The notes: a model not told the origin generated them from the sequence alone. Shown: positions 28,394 to 37,702, numbered from the stretch's first letter. The stretch is DNA of 64,000 bases from Bdellovibrionales bacterium (GCA_947380295.1 CANCQK010000013.1:1-64000); one strand, 5' to 3'. Numbers and translations are program-made.

Positions 28394-30214
28394 TCAGGAT
28401 TTGAATAGATTAAAAACTTTGCCCAATTCTTTCCGGCCTTCTGTTGGGTTATTGAGCCGATCTGAATACAAAGAAACATACCAAAAGTAGTTTCTTGCGA
28501 TCGAGCTGACATAATCTCGTGTCTCTTTGAAGGGAATGAGGTCGATGAATAAGGCTCTGTCCTTCACTGGATAGCGTTTGAGCCATTCCTCGACTCTCTT
28601 TGGGCCTGCATTATAAGCCGCGAGGGCGAGTTCAGCGTCCCCATCGTAATTTCGCAAAAGGTTTGAAAAGTATCGTGAGCCCACCTCTAAATTAAAGGTT
28701 GGATTATAGAGTTGATTGGGATTTTTCATTCGGTGAAAACGACGAGCCGTCTTAGGCATGATTTGCATTAACCCCATGGCCCCTGCAGGACTTCGAGCGC
28801 GGATATTAAAAGCGCTCTCTTGACGAATGAGTGAGAGCACTAACATTGGATCGAGGCTGCCTACTTTGTGCTGAGGCGTGAGGTCTGTTTTCCTTGGGTA
28901 GAAAAGCTCGAGCGAAGTTTTTGAAAGCAAATTTGGGTCTTCGCGAAAGGCTGAACTCAGGAGTTTGAATCGTCGAATTGAATCATCCATTCGCAACGTG
29001 AGGGCCGCTAGATAGAGTTTAACGCGTGCCGGTATGGCATCGAGCTGGGTTTCTGAGCGGTTCAGGAGTTGCCTGGCGTACTCTGGTTCCCTCAGTTTGA
29101 GGAGAGCTTCGATTTCGCGAATCCGGAGATTAAAGGGATGCGTTCCTTGAATTCTAGCCTGAGTTGGAGAATCGGTCCTCGTCGTGTGGGGTGAGGTCGG
29201 GCTGGGTTCGTCCATTTGAATTAAAACTGACTGTAAGCTAAAGGGGTATCTTTGAAAGAGAGCCTTCTTTGCCTCTGTAGAGTGTTCGGATTTCTTGAGT
29301 TGAATGCCACATTGGTGTTTCCAGAAGAGTGCTCGCGGTGCAAAGTCTGTGGTTGGGGTTGAATTCTCCGATAGAAATTTGAGGTGTGGAAGGGCAGCGG
29401 GGCAGTTGTTCTCCCAGATCTTAAGGAGACTGAGTCGAAGTCTTACTCTTAGGGCAGTTTCGTCAACCCCTGTCTCTTCTTGAATCGCTTTTTCATAAAG
29501 TTGAATTGCAGCCTTTCGAGCGGTGTCGTTGGGGAGAAATTCTTCCATTTTGAAAGCAAAAGCAGCCGGAAGGGGTGAGCCTGGCTGCGGTTTAGCTTGG
29601 AGGACCTTTTTTAGAATGGAGTCTAGCTCAGCGACTTCTCGAATTTTTTTGAGCGCCTCGCGGAGATCCTCCTGAGATAGTATTTTGAGTGACTCAAAAT
29701 CTCCTGCTTGAATGCGCTGCGCGTTTTGCTTTGCGGATTTTTCGGCCCTCTGCTTCGAAAGGCGGTCTTTTTTGGCTCGTTGGTCCTGACTATGGGGCGC
29801 TGCGCTAAGGTCTTGGCAGAATGCTTGAGGTTCTAGTTTTGAGTTGCAAGAACTGAGAAGTGACGCCCTTTCGGATCGCGAGAGAGCGTTCTTTTTGTAA
29901 CGCAAATAAAGGAGTGCTCTCTGGGTGAGGTCTTGCCTAGATTCAGGGGTTTCCTGGTCGATCCCCAAGAAATCGCGGGTGACTTCTGAGAGGAGTCTTT
30001 CGCTGCCAGATTTTTGGTAGGGATTCGCTTTTGCTGCCTCTGGATGAAAATCTTCAGTGATTTCCTGACGAGTGATCGAGCTCGTTGGCGACTGTCCCGG
30101 GAGTGAAGGAGGAGGTGTTAAAGGCGCCACCGCCGCCACTGAGAGTTTCTGTAAACCAGGGCTAAGGAGTGCCAGAAGAGCTGCGCTGAAGATGGTTTTT
30201 TGGTGTCGAATCAT
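28394..30214 (-). CDS. Soluble lytic murein transglycosylase (GH23, Slt type)
   Basis: The 606-aa product has a signal peptide, a long helical N-terminal part rich in Lys/Glu/Gln, then TPR-like helices. The C-terminal GH23 lysozyme-like domain has the catalytic Glu in LSLIRQESAFNIRARS, followed by GAMGLMQIMPKTAR and LALAAYNAGPKRVEEWLKRY. It cleaves the MurNAc-GlcNAc bond of peptidoglycan to form 1,6-anhydro-MurNAc in the periplasm. In a predator or host-associated bacterium it could also act on foreign walls, but nothing here shows that. Length and order match Slt70-like proteins. Confidence 0.92.
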   Translation of the reverse strand: MIRHQKTIFSAALLALLSPGLQKLSVAAVAPLTPPPSLPGQSPTSSITRQEITEDFHPEAAKANPYQKSGSERLLSEVTRDFLGIDQETPESRQDLTQRALLYLRYKKNALSRSERASLLSSCNSKLEPQAFCQDLSAAPHSQDQRAKKDRLSKQRAEKSAKQNAQRIQAGDFESLKILSQEDLREALKKIREVAELDSILKKVLQAKPQPGSPLPAAFAFKMEEFLPNDTARKAAIQLYEKAIQEETGVDETALRVRLRLSLLKIWENNCPAALPHLKFLSENSTPTTDFAPRALFWKHQCGIQLKKSEHSTEAKKALFQRYPFSLQSVLIQMDEPSPTSPHTTRTDSPTQARIQGTHPFNLRIREIEALLKLREPEYARQLLNRSETQLDAIPARVKLYLAALTLRMDDSIRRFKLLSSAFREDPNLLSKTSLELFYPRKTDLTPQHKVGSLDPMLVLSLIRQESAFNIRARSPAGAMGLMQIMPKTARRFHRMKNPNQLYNPTFNLEVGSRYFSNLLRNYDGDAELALAAYNAGPKRVEEWLKRYPVKDRALFIDLIPFKETRDYVSSIARNYFWYVSLYSDRLNNPTEGRKELGKVFNLFKS

Positions 30215-30378
30215 GATGTGTCCCCTCGGTCAGATGGTCTGTTATCACTGTAGCATTCGAATTTTGAATTGAAAACGAGGGGCTCAAAAAAGAGAATTTG
30301 AAAATTTCCACTCAAGAACCCTTGATTGCCGACCGAGTTACGGCTATAAGAGGAAGTCAATTCTGTGAAAGTTTCTTC

Positions 30379-30455
30379 GGCTGGGTAGCTCAGATGGTTA
30401 GAGCGGCGGATTCATAACCCGCAGGTCGGCAGTTCGATCCTGCCCTCAGCCACCA
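30379..30455 (+). tRNA. tRNA-Met (anticodon CAU)
   Basis: This is a 77-nt cloverleaf with encoded CCA. The acceptor stem is GGCTGGG/CTCAGCC, the D arm GCTC...GAGC, the anticodon loop TTCATAA (CAU), and the T arm contains GTTCGATC. The A31-C39 mismatch and GGTCGG variable region are as in proteobacterial elongator tRNA-Met. A tRNA-Ile with lysidine at C34 also has CAU and cannot be fully excluded. The gene is 18 bp from the end of the convergent 844-aa secreted protein gene. Confidence 0.96.
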
Positions 30456-30472
30456 AATTCAAAAATAATAAA

Positions 30473-33007
30473 TTAGATGTATTTTTCTAACTCTTTCCAG
30501 AGTTCTTCTGTCAATTCTACGGGAGAATCAGCTAAAAGCCTCGAAAAATACTCATCGTCGAGTTCATAGGCTTTGGGGTGAATTCTCGCTTGCAGGAGTA
30601 GAATTCGATTGTCGTCAGTTCTCTTGAAGTAGAGTCTTCTCGCTCCAGAAATGCCGTTTTCTAAGTAGGCTTGCCAAATGTTCGAATGTTTAGTGAGACA
30701 CTCCAGTTTGTGAAGATTGAGTCCCGTGCATTGGAGGCTAGGATTTTCAATCCAGAGTTTTAATTTGGAAAGGGTGGAGCCAATTTTCTTCAAAAAAATG
30801 ACATCTTCGCGAGTGGGTTTTGTCATCAGATGATTCAACTGGGCCAAAAAAGAGGGGCTAACCATGAAGGCTTGGTGAGCTGGGCGAATGAAGCCTGCTA
30901 GATCGGGAATCTCAAGAGATGAGTGGGAGGAGGATCGACCGCTTCGCGCAGACAATGGATTTTCTGTAGAAGATATCCAGGATCGAGCAGAGGTTCTCGC
31001 CCCCTGCGAGTGGTGTCCTAACTTTGGCTCTGGTGTGGGTGTCTTTTCACTCGAAATATCAGATTTTGAAGGGCTAGGGGTTCCGCGGATCAACTCATCA
31101 TGAATGTAGGGCACGTCAGGAGGGAGTTCACCATTCAGACCAATCGACAGTCGAGCTAGATCGATCAAAGCATCGCGATAGAGCTCATTGATATAGGGTC
31201 GAACGGGCGCCACTTTCTGGATCGATCTTTGATGCTCTGCGTAGAGTTCTTTCATTTGATTCATGATCGATTGAACTGACTCATTTTGAGGTTCTAGTTC
31301 ATCGATGACCAGTTGAGACGCATAAGTGCCGGCAAGAGAAGTAAGTCTGGTCCACGTCTCTGGGTCTTCGTACTTGCGAAGGCCTTCGATATTTTGTTTC
31401 GTCTGAATCAGAGCTAAATACAAATCGAGTTGATTTTTTGTGAACTGCGCTCGAATCTTTTTTAATGCCTCTGAATAGTTTTGAGCTTGAGCCTGAGTAT
31501 TGAGGCCTTCGGTCTGGATTTGATGGCTGAGTTTTGCCCCAGTTTTAAGTAGAATAAGGGTCTTTGAAGATTTGATACTTCTCCATCTGTGCTCAAGTAG
31601 GGAGGTGATTTTTCCGAGTTCTTCGATTGCATCTAGGGCGCGTAGTTTATTTCTGTGCCTGTTTAAGTCTGCCTCGGTTAACTTGAGTCCATGTGTTAAA
31701 AGGCATCCAGTGGGTGAGTTTTTAATGATGTGATCAGCGAATTGCCTTTCTAGAGAGGGTGTATTTTGGGCAACCTCGTCTATATAGAGTTCTAATGCGC
31801 TAGTGCTGCCAAGTTCAATGGCCTTTTTTAGACAAGTGTTTGCATTTTTGTTTTCGGAGTACTTGAGTGACATTAGTCCAAGGATTCGACAACTTTCAGC
31901 GAGTTCGAAACGGAAACAAAAGGTTTCCATTGAGTTGAATAGTCCTGCCTCGACGTTTTCTATTGCAGTCGTTAATTCGCGGGAGGTTTCTTCTCCCTTG
32001 AGTTGGAACATTTCGTGAAGAAGTGTCACCCACTTGTCGTTTACCGGTTTTCCTTCAATTATTTCTTTTGTAATTAATATAAGAAGACTTTTTAATGAGG
32101 TCGTTTTTTGAGAAAGAGTGGCATCAGCTTTCTTAAGAATCGTGATTCCGTGTTGCTCTAGTGTTTCAGCAACTAGTTTTCGAGTGCTTTCAAAGTGCAT
32201 GTATGCTTGGGTTGTTACAATCAGCAGAGAGGCAAGCTGGGTTGAGTTCGGATTTTTGCGAAGTTCGGAATAGAGAAGAAGTCCAATTCTATCTCCCACT
32301 TTTAGTGCAGTTTCCACGATTGAATCATAAACATCATCCCGTTCCTGGTCTGTTAGGTCAAGACTGGTGAGAGATTGGGTAGCGTTGATGAATGAGGTTT
32401 TTTCCGTTGAATTGAAATTTCTCAGTGTTTTTAGTTTTGACGAAGCGATTTCTCGAATTAAATCACTGCCGAATTCCTGAGCTACACTTAGGAAGAAAAT
32501 TTGCTTCCGCCGCAGGCCTAGCGTATTTCTCTCTCTCGGGATTTCAGTTTGATTGATTTTTTTTTCTATTGAGTTTGCCTGATCTAGAAGCCAGGGTGAT
32601 CGGAAGTTCAGAGCGTAGGTGGCTACCCAAAATTCTTTTTCTTCGAATAGAAGTTTCTCGATCTTTGAATAATTAAAAAGGGTATCAATGATGTTAGAAA
32701 AAAGATTCAGGTTGTCCGAGGGGTTAGTTGGACTTAAATCGATTTCAGTTTTGATGAGTTCAAATAAAAAATCTAACTTTTCTTTATCATTGTGGGAATT
32801 CGGTGCTGCTCGATCTTTAAATGCCTGTGTGCAAAGTTTCCATTCATCGATGGGGTTTTTGGTGCTGGTTTCAATTGCCGGTTGAGGGGGTGAAGTTGAC
32901 TGCAGAGGGTCTCTTGTTGGGAGATCCATGGCGAATGTGGGTTCTCCTGAGTTAAAACTGGAAAAAGCAATTAAACTAAAATAGAGAAATGTCTCAAGTT
33001 TATTCAT
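30473..33007 (-). CDS. Large secreted helical protein with RelE/ParE-like C-terminal domain
   Basis: The 844-aa product has a signal peptide (FLYFSLIAFSSFNSGEPTFA). Residues about 50-610 are almost wholly helical and resemble degenerate TPR-type repeats (for example NANTCLKKAIELGSTSAL). A Ser/Pro-rich linker covers about 640-700. The last part (about 735-820) follows the RelE/ParE toxin fold pattern: FLKKIGSTLSKLKLWIENPS, GLNLHKLECL, ISGARRLYFKR, ILLLQARIHPKAYEL, close to the L-KL...YRVR...RLIY...ILLL...HKDVY order of that family. No antitoxin gene adjoins. A signal peptide in front of an RNase-like fold would suggest export of a toxin, but the fold call is by eye. It is the first member of a cluster of secreted proteins next to tRNA-Met. 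Confidence 0.5.
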   Translation of the reverse strand: MNKLETFLYFSLIAFSSFNSGEPTFAMDLPTRDPLQSTSPPQPAIETSTKNPIDEWKLCTQAFKDRAAPNSHNDKEKLDFLFELIKTEIDLSPTNPSDNLNLFSNIIDTLFNYSKIEKLLFEEKEFWVATYALNFRSPWLLDQANSIEKKINQTEIPRERNTLGLRRKQIFFLSVAQEFGSDLIREIASSKLKTLRNFNSTEKTSFINATQSLTSLDLTDQERDDVYDSIVETALKVGDRIGLLLYSELRKNPNSTQLASLLIVTTQAYMHFESTRKLVAETLEQHGITILKKADATLSQKTTSLKSLLILITKEIIEGKPVNDKWVTLLHEMFQLKGEETSRELTTAIENVEAGLFNSMETFCFRFELAESCRILGLMSLKYSENKNANTCLKKAIELGSTSALELYIDEVAQNTPSLERQFADHIIKNSPTGCLLTHGLKLTEADLNRHRNKLRALDAIEELGKITSLLEHRWRSIKSSKTLILLKTGAKLSHQIQTEGLNTQAQAQNYSEALKKIRAQFTKNQLDLYLALIQTKQNIEGLRKYEDPETWTRLTSLAGTYASQLVIDELEPQNESVQSIMNQMKELYAEHQRSIQKVAPVRPYINELYRDALIDLARLSIGLNGELPPDVPYIHDELIRGTPSPSKSDISSEKTPTPEPKLGHHSQGARTSARSWISSTENPLSARSGRSSSHSSLEIPDLAGFIRPAHQAFMVSPSFLAQLNHLMTKPTREDVIFLKKIGSTLSKLKLWIENPSLQCTGLNLHKLECLTKHSNIWQAYLENGISGARRLYFKRTDDNRILLLQARIHPKAYELDDEYFSRLLADSPVELTEELWKELEKYI

Positions 33008-33131
33008 GATTACCTAGTGAAATTTTTTTCGCCTCATGGCTCATGCGAGCCCGGGTTAATTTGGGAGTTGCGGAGCTTATATTATTCCAATCACGATGTC
33101 AAAGAAATTGACTTCATAAGTCAGATGATCT

Positions 33132-33947
33132 ATGGGATTAAAAATGATGCTCAAGAACACGGTGCTCCACATGCTGAATAAAATAGTGATGGTTCTACTT
33201 TTTTTTGCGGTAGCCTTAATTAAAGATGCTGATGCAGGGCCTTACGTCCTCATTGATGGAAACCCAATCGAACTCATTGCGGATCCTCAGTATATCCTAG
33301 ATCGAGGCAGAGGATGTTTTGGTCAAGTCAGCACTGGAGCATTGCGGAGCCTGCTCGCTAACTACTCTAGCTATGCCACTGTAGAAACAGTAGGCCCGCT
33401 CACGGGTCAGATTTCTCATGAAAGATCGGCGTATTTAAATACTGTTTTAACAAACGTCGAAGAATTTTTCTTACTCAGTGAGTCTAAGTCCGATTTTAAT
33501 TTTGACAATAAATTCGAAGACTTGAGTGCTTCATTTTATGAAAGCTCTGGGCTGCAAAAGGACCTCGATGAGCTCTTTCGTGCCTTGGTCAGTGATATTG
33601 AGACGTGCAGGATCCGCGGGGTGATTCGGACCTCTCAAGGGGATGAATTTTTAAAGTTCTCAACGGTCGACAAATCTGTTCTGGGTAGTCTGTCGAGGGC
33701 TTCATCTCCGAGTCGGGATGAGCTAGAGAGCGGGCTTGAAAGTCATTGCAGTTTTTTTGGCCTGACTCCGATTAAAAGTGAAGGTCTGAATGGGAACGGG
33801 AAATCTCTGCCGGAAAAAGACTCGAGCTTGCCTCGGCCGAGTCTTTCAATTTCCTTCAAACCGGCTGAGACTCCAGATGAAGCGCTTTCGTCTGGGCTTC
33901 GATCGCCCCAGTCGGCGTTTAAAATAGTGAGGTCTAAGTCAAAGTAG
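33132..33947 (+). CDS. Secreted protein of unknown family
   Basis: The 271-aa product has a signal peptide ending near KDADA (the hydrophobic core is IVMVLLFFAVALI). Several in-frame Met codons precede it (1, 5, 6, 14), so the exact start is uncertain. The mature region to about 165 is acidic and helical, and has single Cys residues in RGRGCFGQ and ETCRIRG. The C-terminal 90 residues are Ser/Pro/Leu-rich and low complexity, ending in basic KIVRSKSK. No family is recognised. It is divergent from the 844-aa gene and convergent with the IQM-like gene, within a run of predicted exported proteins. Confidence 0.55.
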   Translation: MGLKMMLKNTVLHMLNKIVMVLLFFAVALIKDADAGPYVLIDGNPIELIADPQYILDRGRGCFGQVSTGALRSLLANYSSYATVETVGPLTGQISHERSAYLNTVLTNVEEFFLLSESKSDFNFDNKFEDLSASFYESSGLQKDLDELFRALVSDIETCRIRGVIRTSQGDEFLKFSTVDKSVLGSLSRASSPSRDELESGLESHCSFFGLTPIKSEGLNGNGKSLPEKDSSLPRPSLSISFKPAETPDEALSSGLRSPQSAFKIVRSKSK

Positions 33948-33956
33948 CCGAGGATG

Positions 33957-34577
33957 TCATCTGATCAGGCCAGTGAATAGAAGCGGGTCAATCTTGTGTT
34001 TTACTGGTTCCTGGATGATTTCACCTTCGTAGCCCATGGTTCGGAGTGCGTCTTCAACTTTTTGAAGTCGGCCTGGGTCGGGCTTATAGTGTCCACTGTC
34101 GTTATTAATTCGTAGTTTTCTTGGAGGGCTTGTTCGGAGTTCGATTTCGCCTGCCATGCGACAGTTGCCGATCCGGCTTTCCAGGGAAAGTTCTGTGTCG
34201 AAGGAGGAATGGCAAATTTGTCCAGTGTCGCCTCGGTGAATGTCATAGCTGTCTTTGCGGAGGTAGAGGTCTCCATTCATGTGGAGGAAATAGAGGTACG
34301 GTCCACTTGGGAGAGGCTCCAGAGAGTTAGCCCAGTAAATCACGCCATTTTTAGCTGTAATTCGAGACGCTTCAAGTTCTTCTGCAGATAGGAAATTCCA
34401 ACCTTCGTCCTGGCTTTTCTTGAATCGAGTGGGTGTAACTTGGAGAGGGCTGGAGGGAATCTTGCGTCTCTGGGGTGAGAGGCTTCTTGAGTCTCCGTCC
34501 ATTCCAAAAGATTGGTCTGGGCTGAGTATGCTAGTGACTAGAAAAATAAAAAGAATTGGGAACATCGCTTTTTTCAC
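33957..34577 (-). CDS. Secreted protein with IQM-like (SGHY) domain
   Basis: The 206-aa product has a signal peptide (FPILFIFLVTSILSPDQSFG). The mature part carries YLYFLHMNGDLYLRK (94-108), CHSSF (122-126), AGEIELRT (142-149) and SGHYKPDPGRLQKVEDAL (161-178). This order (a display strand, then HSSF, then AGxxxxxxG, then SGHYxP followed by a helix) is the one I know from plant IQ-motif (IQM) proteins and from some bacterial effector and toxin C-termini. The biochemical activity of that domain is not known to me. No IQ motif is seen. It lies between another secreted protein and a secreted protein kinase. The family call is moderate. Confidence 0.55.
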   Translation of the reverse strand: MKKAMFPILFIFLVTSILSPDQSFGMDGDSRSLSPQRRKIPSSPLQVTPTRFKKSQDEGWNFLSAEELEASRITAKNGVIYWANSLEPLPSGPYLYFLHMNGDLYLRKDSYDIHRGDTGQICHSSFDTELSLESRIGNCRMAGEIELRTSPPRKLRINNDSGHYKPDPGRLQKVEDALRTMGYEGEIIQEPVKHKIDPLLFTGLIR

Positions 34578-34649
34578 TCCGTAATGGAGCCGGCATCATG
34601 AACTAAAGTGCAGAAAATTGCGAGTTCAATTTTTTTATATTAATTTAAT

Positions 34650-36443
34650 TTATTCATGCTGATTCAGATCCCTCTGAATCATTCCCAGGTCTTTCAAAAA
34701 ATTAACCTCTTCTTGGATTCGCTCGGGCTGGGTGGGGTCAAAGTCCCAAAGGTGCGAGCGAAATGAGCCCTCCTGGTTTAAATACGAGAAACGAATTTTT
34801 TGCTCTCGATTGGAAGGGGTATGCCAGGTGAGTAGGTAGTCGCCCCTCTGTGATAAACGAAAACGATCTTCAATTCGATCAATTCGGAACTCTGGAGCGA
34901 TGGTTTTAGAAAGTTCGTAGATTTTCTGAGTGGAGATCGAACTTGGAATCTGGGTATGGCTGGAAATTGATTCTTTTTCTCTTAAGTAGCGTATCGCATT
35001 CAAAAATTGAGTCGAGTTGATTCGATTGAAAGGGTTGGGTTGCAGTGCCGACGCCAGAAGATAGTTCAGTGAATGATAGTGATCTGAAGTGAGTAGGTCG
35101 ATGTAAATTGGAAGTTGGAATTGCTGGCACGTCAAAAGATCTCTTTTTTCGCTCTTGGAGTCGCCTAATTGGCAGTTTTGATACCATTGCTTTTCGTGAG
35201 GGCGCAAAACCTCGGAAACTAAGGTGGCCATCGAGAAGACGTCAGCCTTTAAAGCAGTCTGAACCTGAACATTGAGGAGTTCATCAAGGGGAAGCATTAA
35301 ATTTTTATGCCAGCCCGAACTCTCTGGGGTGAGGTGCGAAAAAAGCACCTCGGGAGCGAACAAGGGAAACGTCCCTTGGAAGGGACGTTTGCGGCGACTC
35401 ATGATGAGTTCTCGTGGCATGTAAGAAAGATCGAAGTCAGTGAGGACGGCCTCGAAGGGATTCTGGTTTTCAATGGAAACCAACAGGTTTTCCCTTTTAA
35501 TGTCTCCATGGCAGATCTCGTTTTCATGAAGTGCTCTGAGCCCCTCACAAGCTTGTTCTAGAAGTTTGAGTTGGGTCAGTCGAGAGTATGACTTGAACGA
35601 TTTAGCATCGACTGAAGAATAGGCCTTTTGCAGGATGGAGTCTCGATCCACGTGGAGTGTTTCAGCGAGACCTCGGGTGTACGGGGCTTGAGAGAGTAAT
35701 TTAAAAATATTCTCTTCATTTTTAAATGCCGTCGCAGTGGCTTTAGTGTCTTTTTTTGGTAGTCCGAGAGCGAGTCGTTGCCAGTTCGGATAGGAATAGA
35801 CGTCGTAGAAGATTTTACTCGAACCCATGCCAAGGGGGCGATCCCGAGTTTGAATGAGGAGGCGTTTTAGATCAGAGTGGTAACGGAACGTAATCAGGTG
35901 TTGTGATGAGTCTGACAGGCTGATCATACTGAAAGGGGAGGGGGCTGTCTTGTCCTGCTTTGTTTTAGGTAGGTTCTCCTCGATGTGTTCAATGAGCTCT
36001 AAGATGGAGCGGTTAGCTGTTTGGAAGGGGAGAATTTCAGAAGCGCCTTGAATTACTCCTAAAAGCCCGGATTTAAATGATCCTGAAATCGAGAGTTCGG
36101 GTGAGGTTTGATTGCGGCTCAGGATTTCTAAAGCTTCTTGGTAGCTTTGATAGAGGTTCCGAAGCGCTTTGCAGTCAGTTTGGGTCTCACAAAGGAGGTC
36201 GGTCTTTTTGATGATTTTTTGCGCTTCGCGGATTTCGTCAGAGACACGAAACCGCAGATTTTCTAGGTGAGCATGGTGGCCTCCTCCCTCGGTGAAGAGG
36301 GGCGCTTGAGTTAGCTCCGGGGCGAGAGCTTCAGGGGGGTAAGCGATGCTGTCGCTCGAAGTCAGAATGAGCCCCAGTAAAATAACGCCCAAAAATGTGG
36401 TTTTTTGATTCTTGATTGAGGCTCGTGACTTTGATCGCTCCAT
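34650..36443 (-). CDS. Exported Ser/Thr protein kinase-like protein
   Basis: The 597-aa product starts at the ATG at 36443, chosen because GGGGG lies about 4-8 nt upstream and a signal peptide follows directly (TTFLGVILLGLILTSSDSIA). The longer frame to 36566 adds a leader without signal character. After a helical region, the kinase domain shows a Gly-rich GMGSSKIF, a Glu helix FKNEENIFKLL, the catalytic loop ICHGDIKRENLL (HGD instead of HRD, with Asp, Lys and Asn kept), TDFDL in place of DFG, and an APE-like FAPEVLF. The activation segment has a basic RRKRPFQGT. Most bacterial Hanks kinases face the cytoplasm, so a signal peptide in front points to a kinase sent out of the cell. Activity is likely but unproven. 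Confidence 0.75.
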   Translation of the reverse strand: MERSKSRASIKNQKTTFLGVILLGLILTSSDSIAYPPEALAPELTQAPLFTEGGGHHAHLENLRFRVSDEIREAQKIIKKTDLLCETQTDCKALRNLYQSYQEALEILSRNQTSPELSISGSFKSGLLGVIQGASEILPFQTANRSILELIEHIEENLPKTKQDKTAPSPFSMISLSDSSQHLITFRYHSDLKRLLIQTRDRPLGMGSSKIFYDVYSYPNWQRLALGLPKKDTKATATAFKNEENIFKLLSQAPYTRGLAETLHVDRDSILQKAYSSVDAKSFKSYSRLTQLKLLEQACEGLRALHENEICHGDIKRENLLVSIENQNPFEAVLTDFDLSYMPRELIMSRRKRPFQGTFPLFAPEVLFSHLTPESSGWHKNLMLPLDELLNVQVQTALKADVFSMATLVSEVLRPHEKQWYQNCQLGDSKSEKRDLLTCQQFQLPIYIDLLTSDHYHSLNYLLASALQPNPFNRINSTQFLNAIRYLREKESISSHTQIPSSISTQKIYELSKTIAPEFRIDRIEDRFRLSQRGDYLLTWHTPSNREQKIRFSYLNQEGSFRSHLWDFDPTQPERIQEEVNFLKDLGMIQRDLNQHE

Positions 36444-36547
36444 GTTACCCCCGGTGATTCCCTGTTCTTTATCCAGTAAAACCATCACCTGAAAATGGCA
36501 AGCGGCATTCCTGGTTCTAGCTTCTAGAGTGCATTTGCTGCGGACTT

Positions 36548-37537
36548 TTGCTAGAAGTCCGGTCATGGTACCTCGTGCTTAATTACACTCCCTTGGTCTA
36601 TCCAAAAGCCGGTCCCCAGGGGGGGCGGCTCATCCGGAAGGTGATTCGAACCTTTCGTGAGCAAGGAGTTATCCTTCCTTTAGATTCGCATATCCTTATC
36701 GCGGTTTCAGGGGGGGCAGATTCCGTCTGCTTAGCCCATTTAGTCATTCACCTCGGAAGAAAAATGGTACAGCCATCACAGGTAACACTCTTACATGTAA
36801 ATCACCAATGGCGAGGCGAGCAGTCGGACGGAGATGCTCGTTTTGTTGAGGAGTTGGGAAGGAAGTGGGGCGTGCCCGTTTCTGTGAGAAAAGCACCTCC
36901 ACCTCGGGTTGGTTCAGGTGAGTCCTGGGAAAACGAGGCTCGAACGGAGCGAAAAAAGATCTTCGCTCAGGAGAGCGCCCGCTTAGGGGGGGCTAGGGTT
37001 TTGACCGCCCACCATGCTGACGATCTAGCAGAGACCGTGTTATGGCGAATTCTCACCGGTGCTTCTGAAACTCATGGCGGAGGGATTTTGTTTCAAAGTG
37101 GCTTTGAGGTTCGCCCTTTTTTGAGTGTAAAAAAGGCGTTAATCACGGACTACTTAGCAGAAGCGGGAGAGAGCTATCGAGTAGATCATACAAACTTCTC
37201 GGATCGATTTCTGCGTTCCCGACTTCGTAAAACAGTGATGCCTGAACTAGAAAAGCTTTTTCCGAAGGCCGTCGACCATTTAGGCAATCTTGCTCTGCGT
37301 GCTCAAAAGGAGAGGACCGGACCAGTAGCCCAAAGCCCAGAAGGGGAGGCGCTTCAGCACCTTTTACTGGCCATTGGATTTCGTCCGAGAAGAGTTCATC
37401 TTGAAATGATCCAAGAAAAAATGAAGGAGGGGGGTACTTGGCAGGGGGACATCCACCTGCCCCAGGGTTGGCGGCTCATCCGAGAAAAGGACCGTCAAAC
37501 CTCAAGGGTCCGCTGGGTTCTAGAAAAGTCTGAGTAA
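36548..37537 (+). CDS. tilS: tRNA(Ile)-lysidine synthase
   Basis: The product converts C34 of the CAU-anticodon tRNA-Ile to lysidine with ATP and lysine, so AUA is read as Ile. The PP-loop AVSGGADSVCLAHL is clear, followed by LLHVNHQWRGEQSDGDARFVEE and ARVLTAHHADDLAETVLWRIL with the family's HHADD. At about 329 aa it is a short TilS without the long C-terminal domains. The start is uncertain: the open frame begins at a TTG (36548), and GTG codons at 36575 or 36641 are alternatives that would give the more usual 20 or so residues before the P-loop. It is the first gene of the conserved tilS-ftsH-cdaA block, divergent from the kinase. Confidence 0.9.
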   Translation: MLEVRSWYLVLNYTPLVYPKAGPQGGRLIRKVIRTFREQGVILPLDSHILIAVSGGADSVCLAHLVIHLGRKMVQPSQVTLLHVNHQWRGEQSDGDARFVEELGRKWGVPVSVRKAPPPRVGSGESWENEARTERKKIFAQESARLGGARVLTAHHADDLAETVLWRILTGASETHGGGILFQSGFEVRPFLSVKKALITDYLAEAGESYRVDHTNFSDRFLRSRLRKTVMPELEKLFPKAVDHLGNLALRAQKERTGPVAQSPEGEALQHLLLAIGFRPRRVHLEMIQEKMKEGGTWQGDIHLPQGWRLIREKDRQTSRVRWVLEKSE

Positions 37538-37702
37538 GTCGTTTTTTAAGGCCTGGATTCGGACGTCCTTCAGTGTTTTCGGTCAGATCTCTCGGGAAGA
37601 TTTAAGTCTAAATGAAGAACTCTGAGACTAAGAGTCTCACTCCTTGATTTCGCGCCGCCTCCTATGGTAGCGTTTTATTACGAGAGGGTTGGATTACATA
37701 AA

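Noticed and set aside
30379..30455. tRNA-Ile with lysidine instead of tRNA-Met
   Set aside because: The anticodon is the same (CAU), but the anticodon-stem A-C mismatch and the body fit elongator tRNA-Met better.
30379..36443. Integrated element using tRNA-Met as attachment site
   Set aside because: No integrase gene and no second copy of the tRNA 3' end was found, so only a cluster of secreted proteins is claimed.
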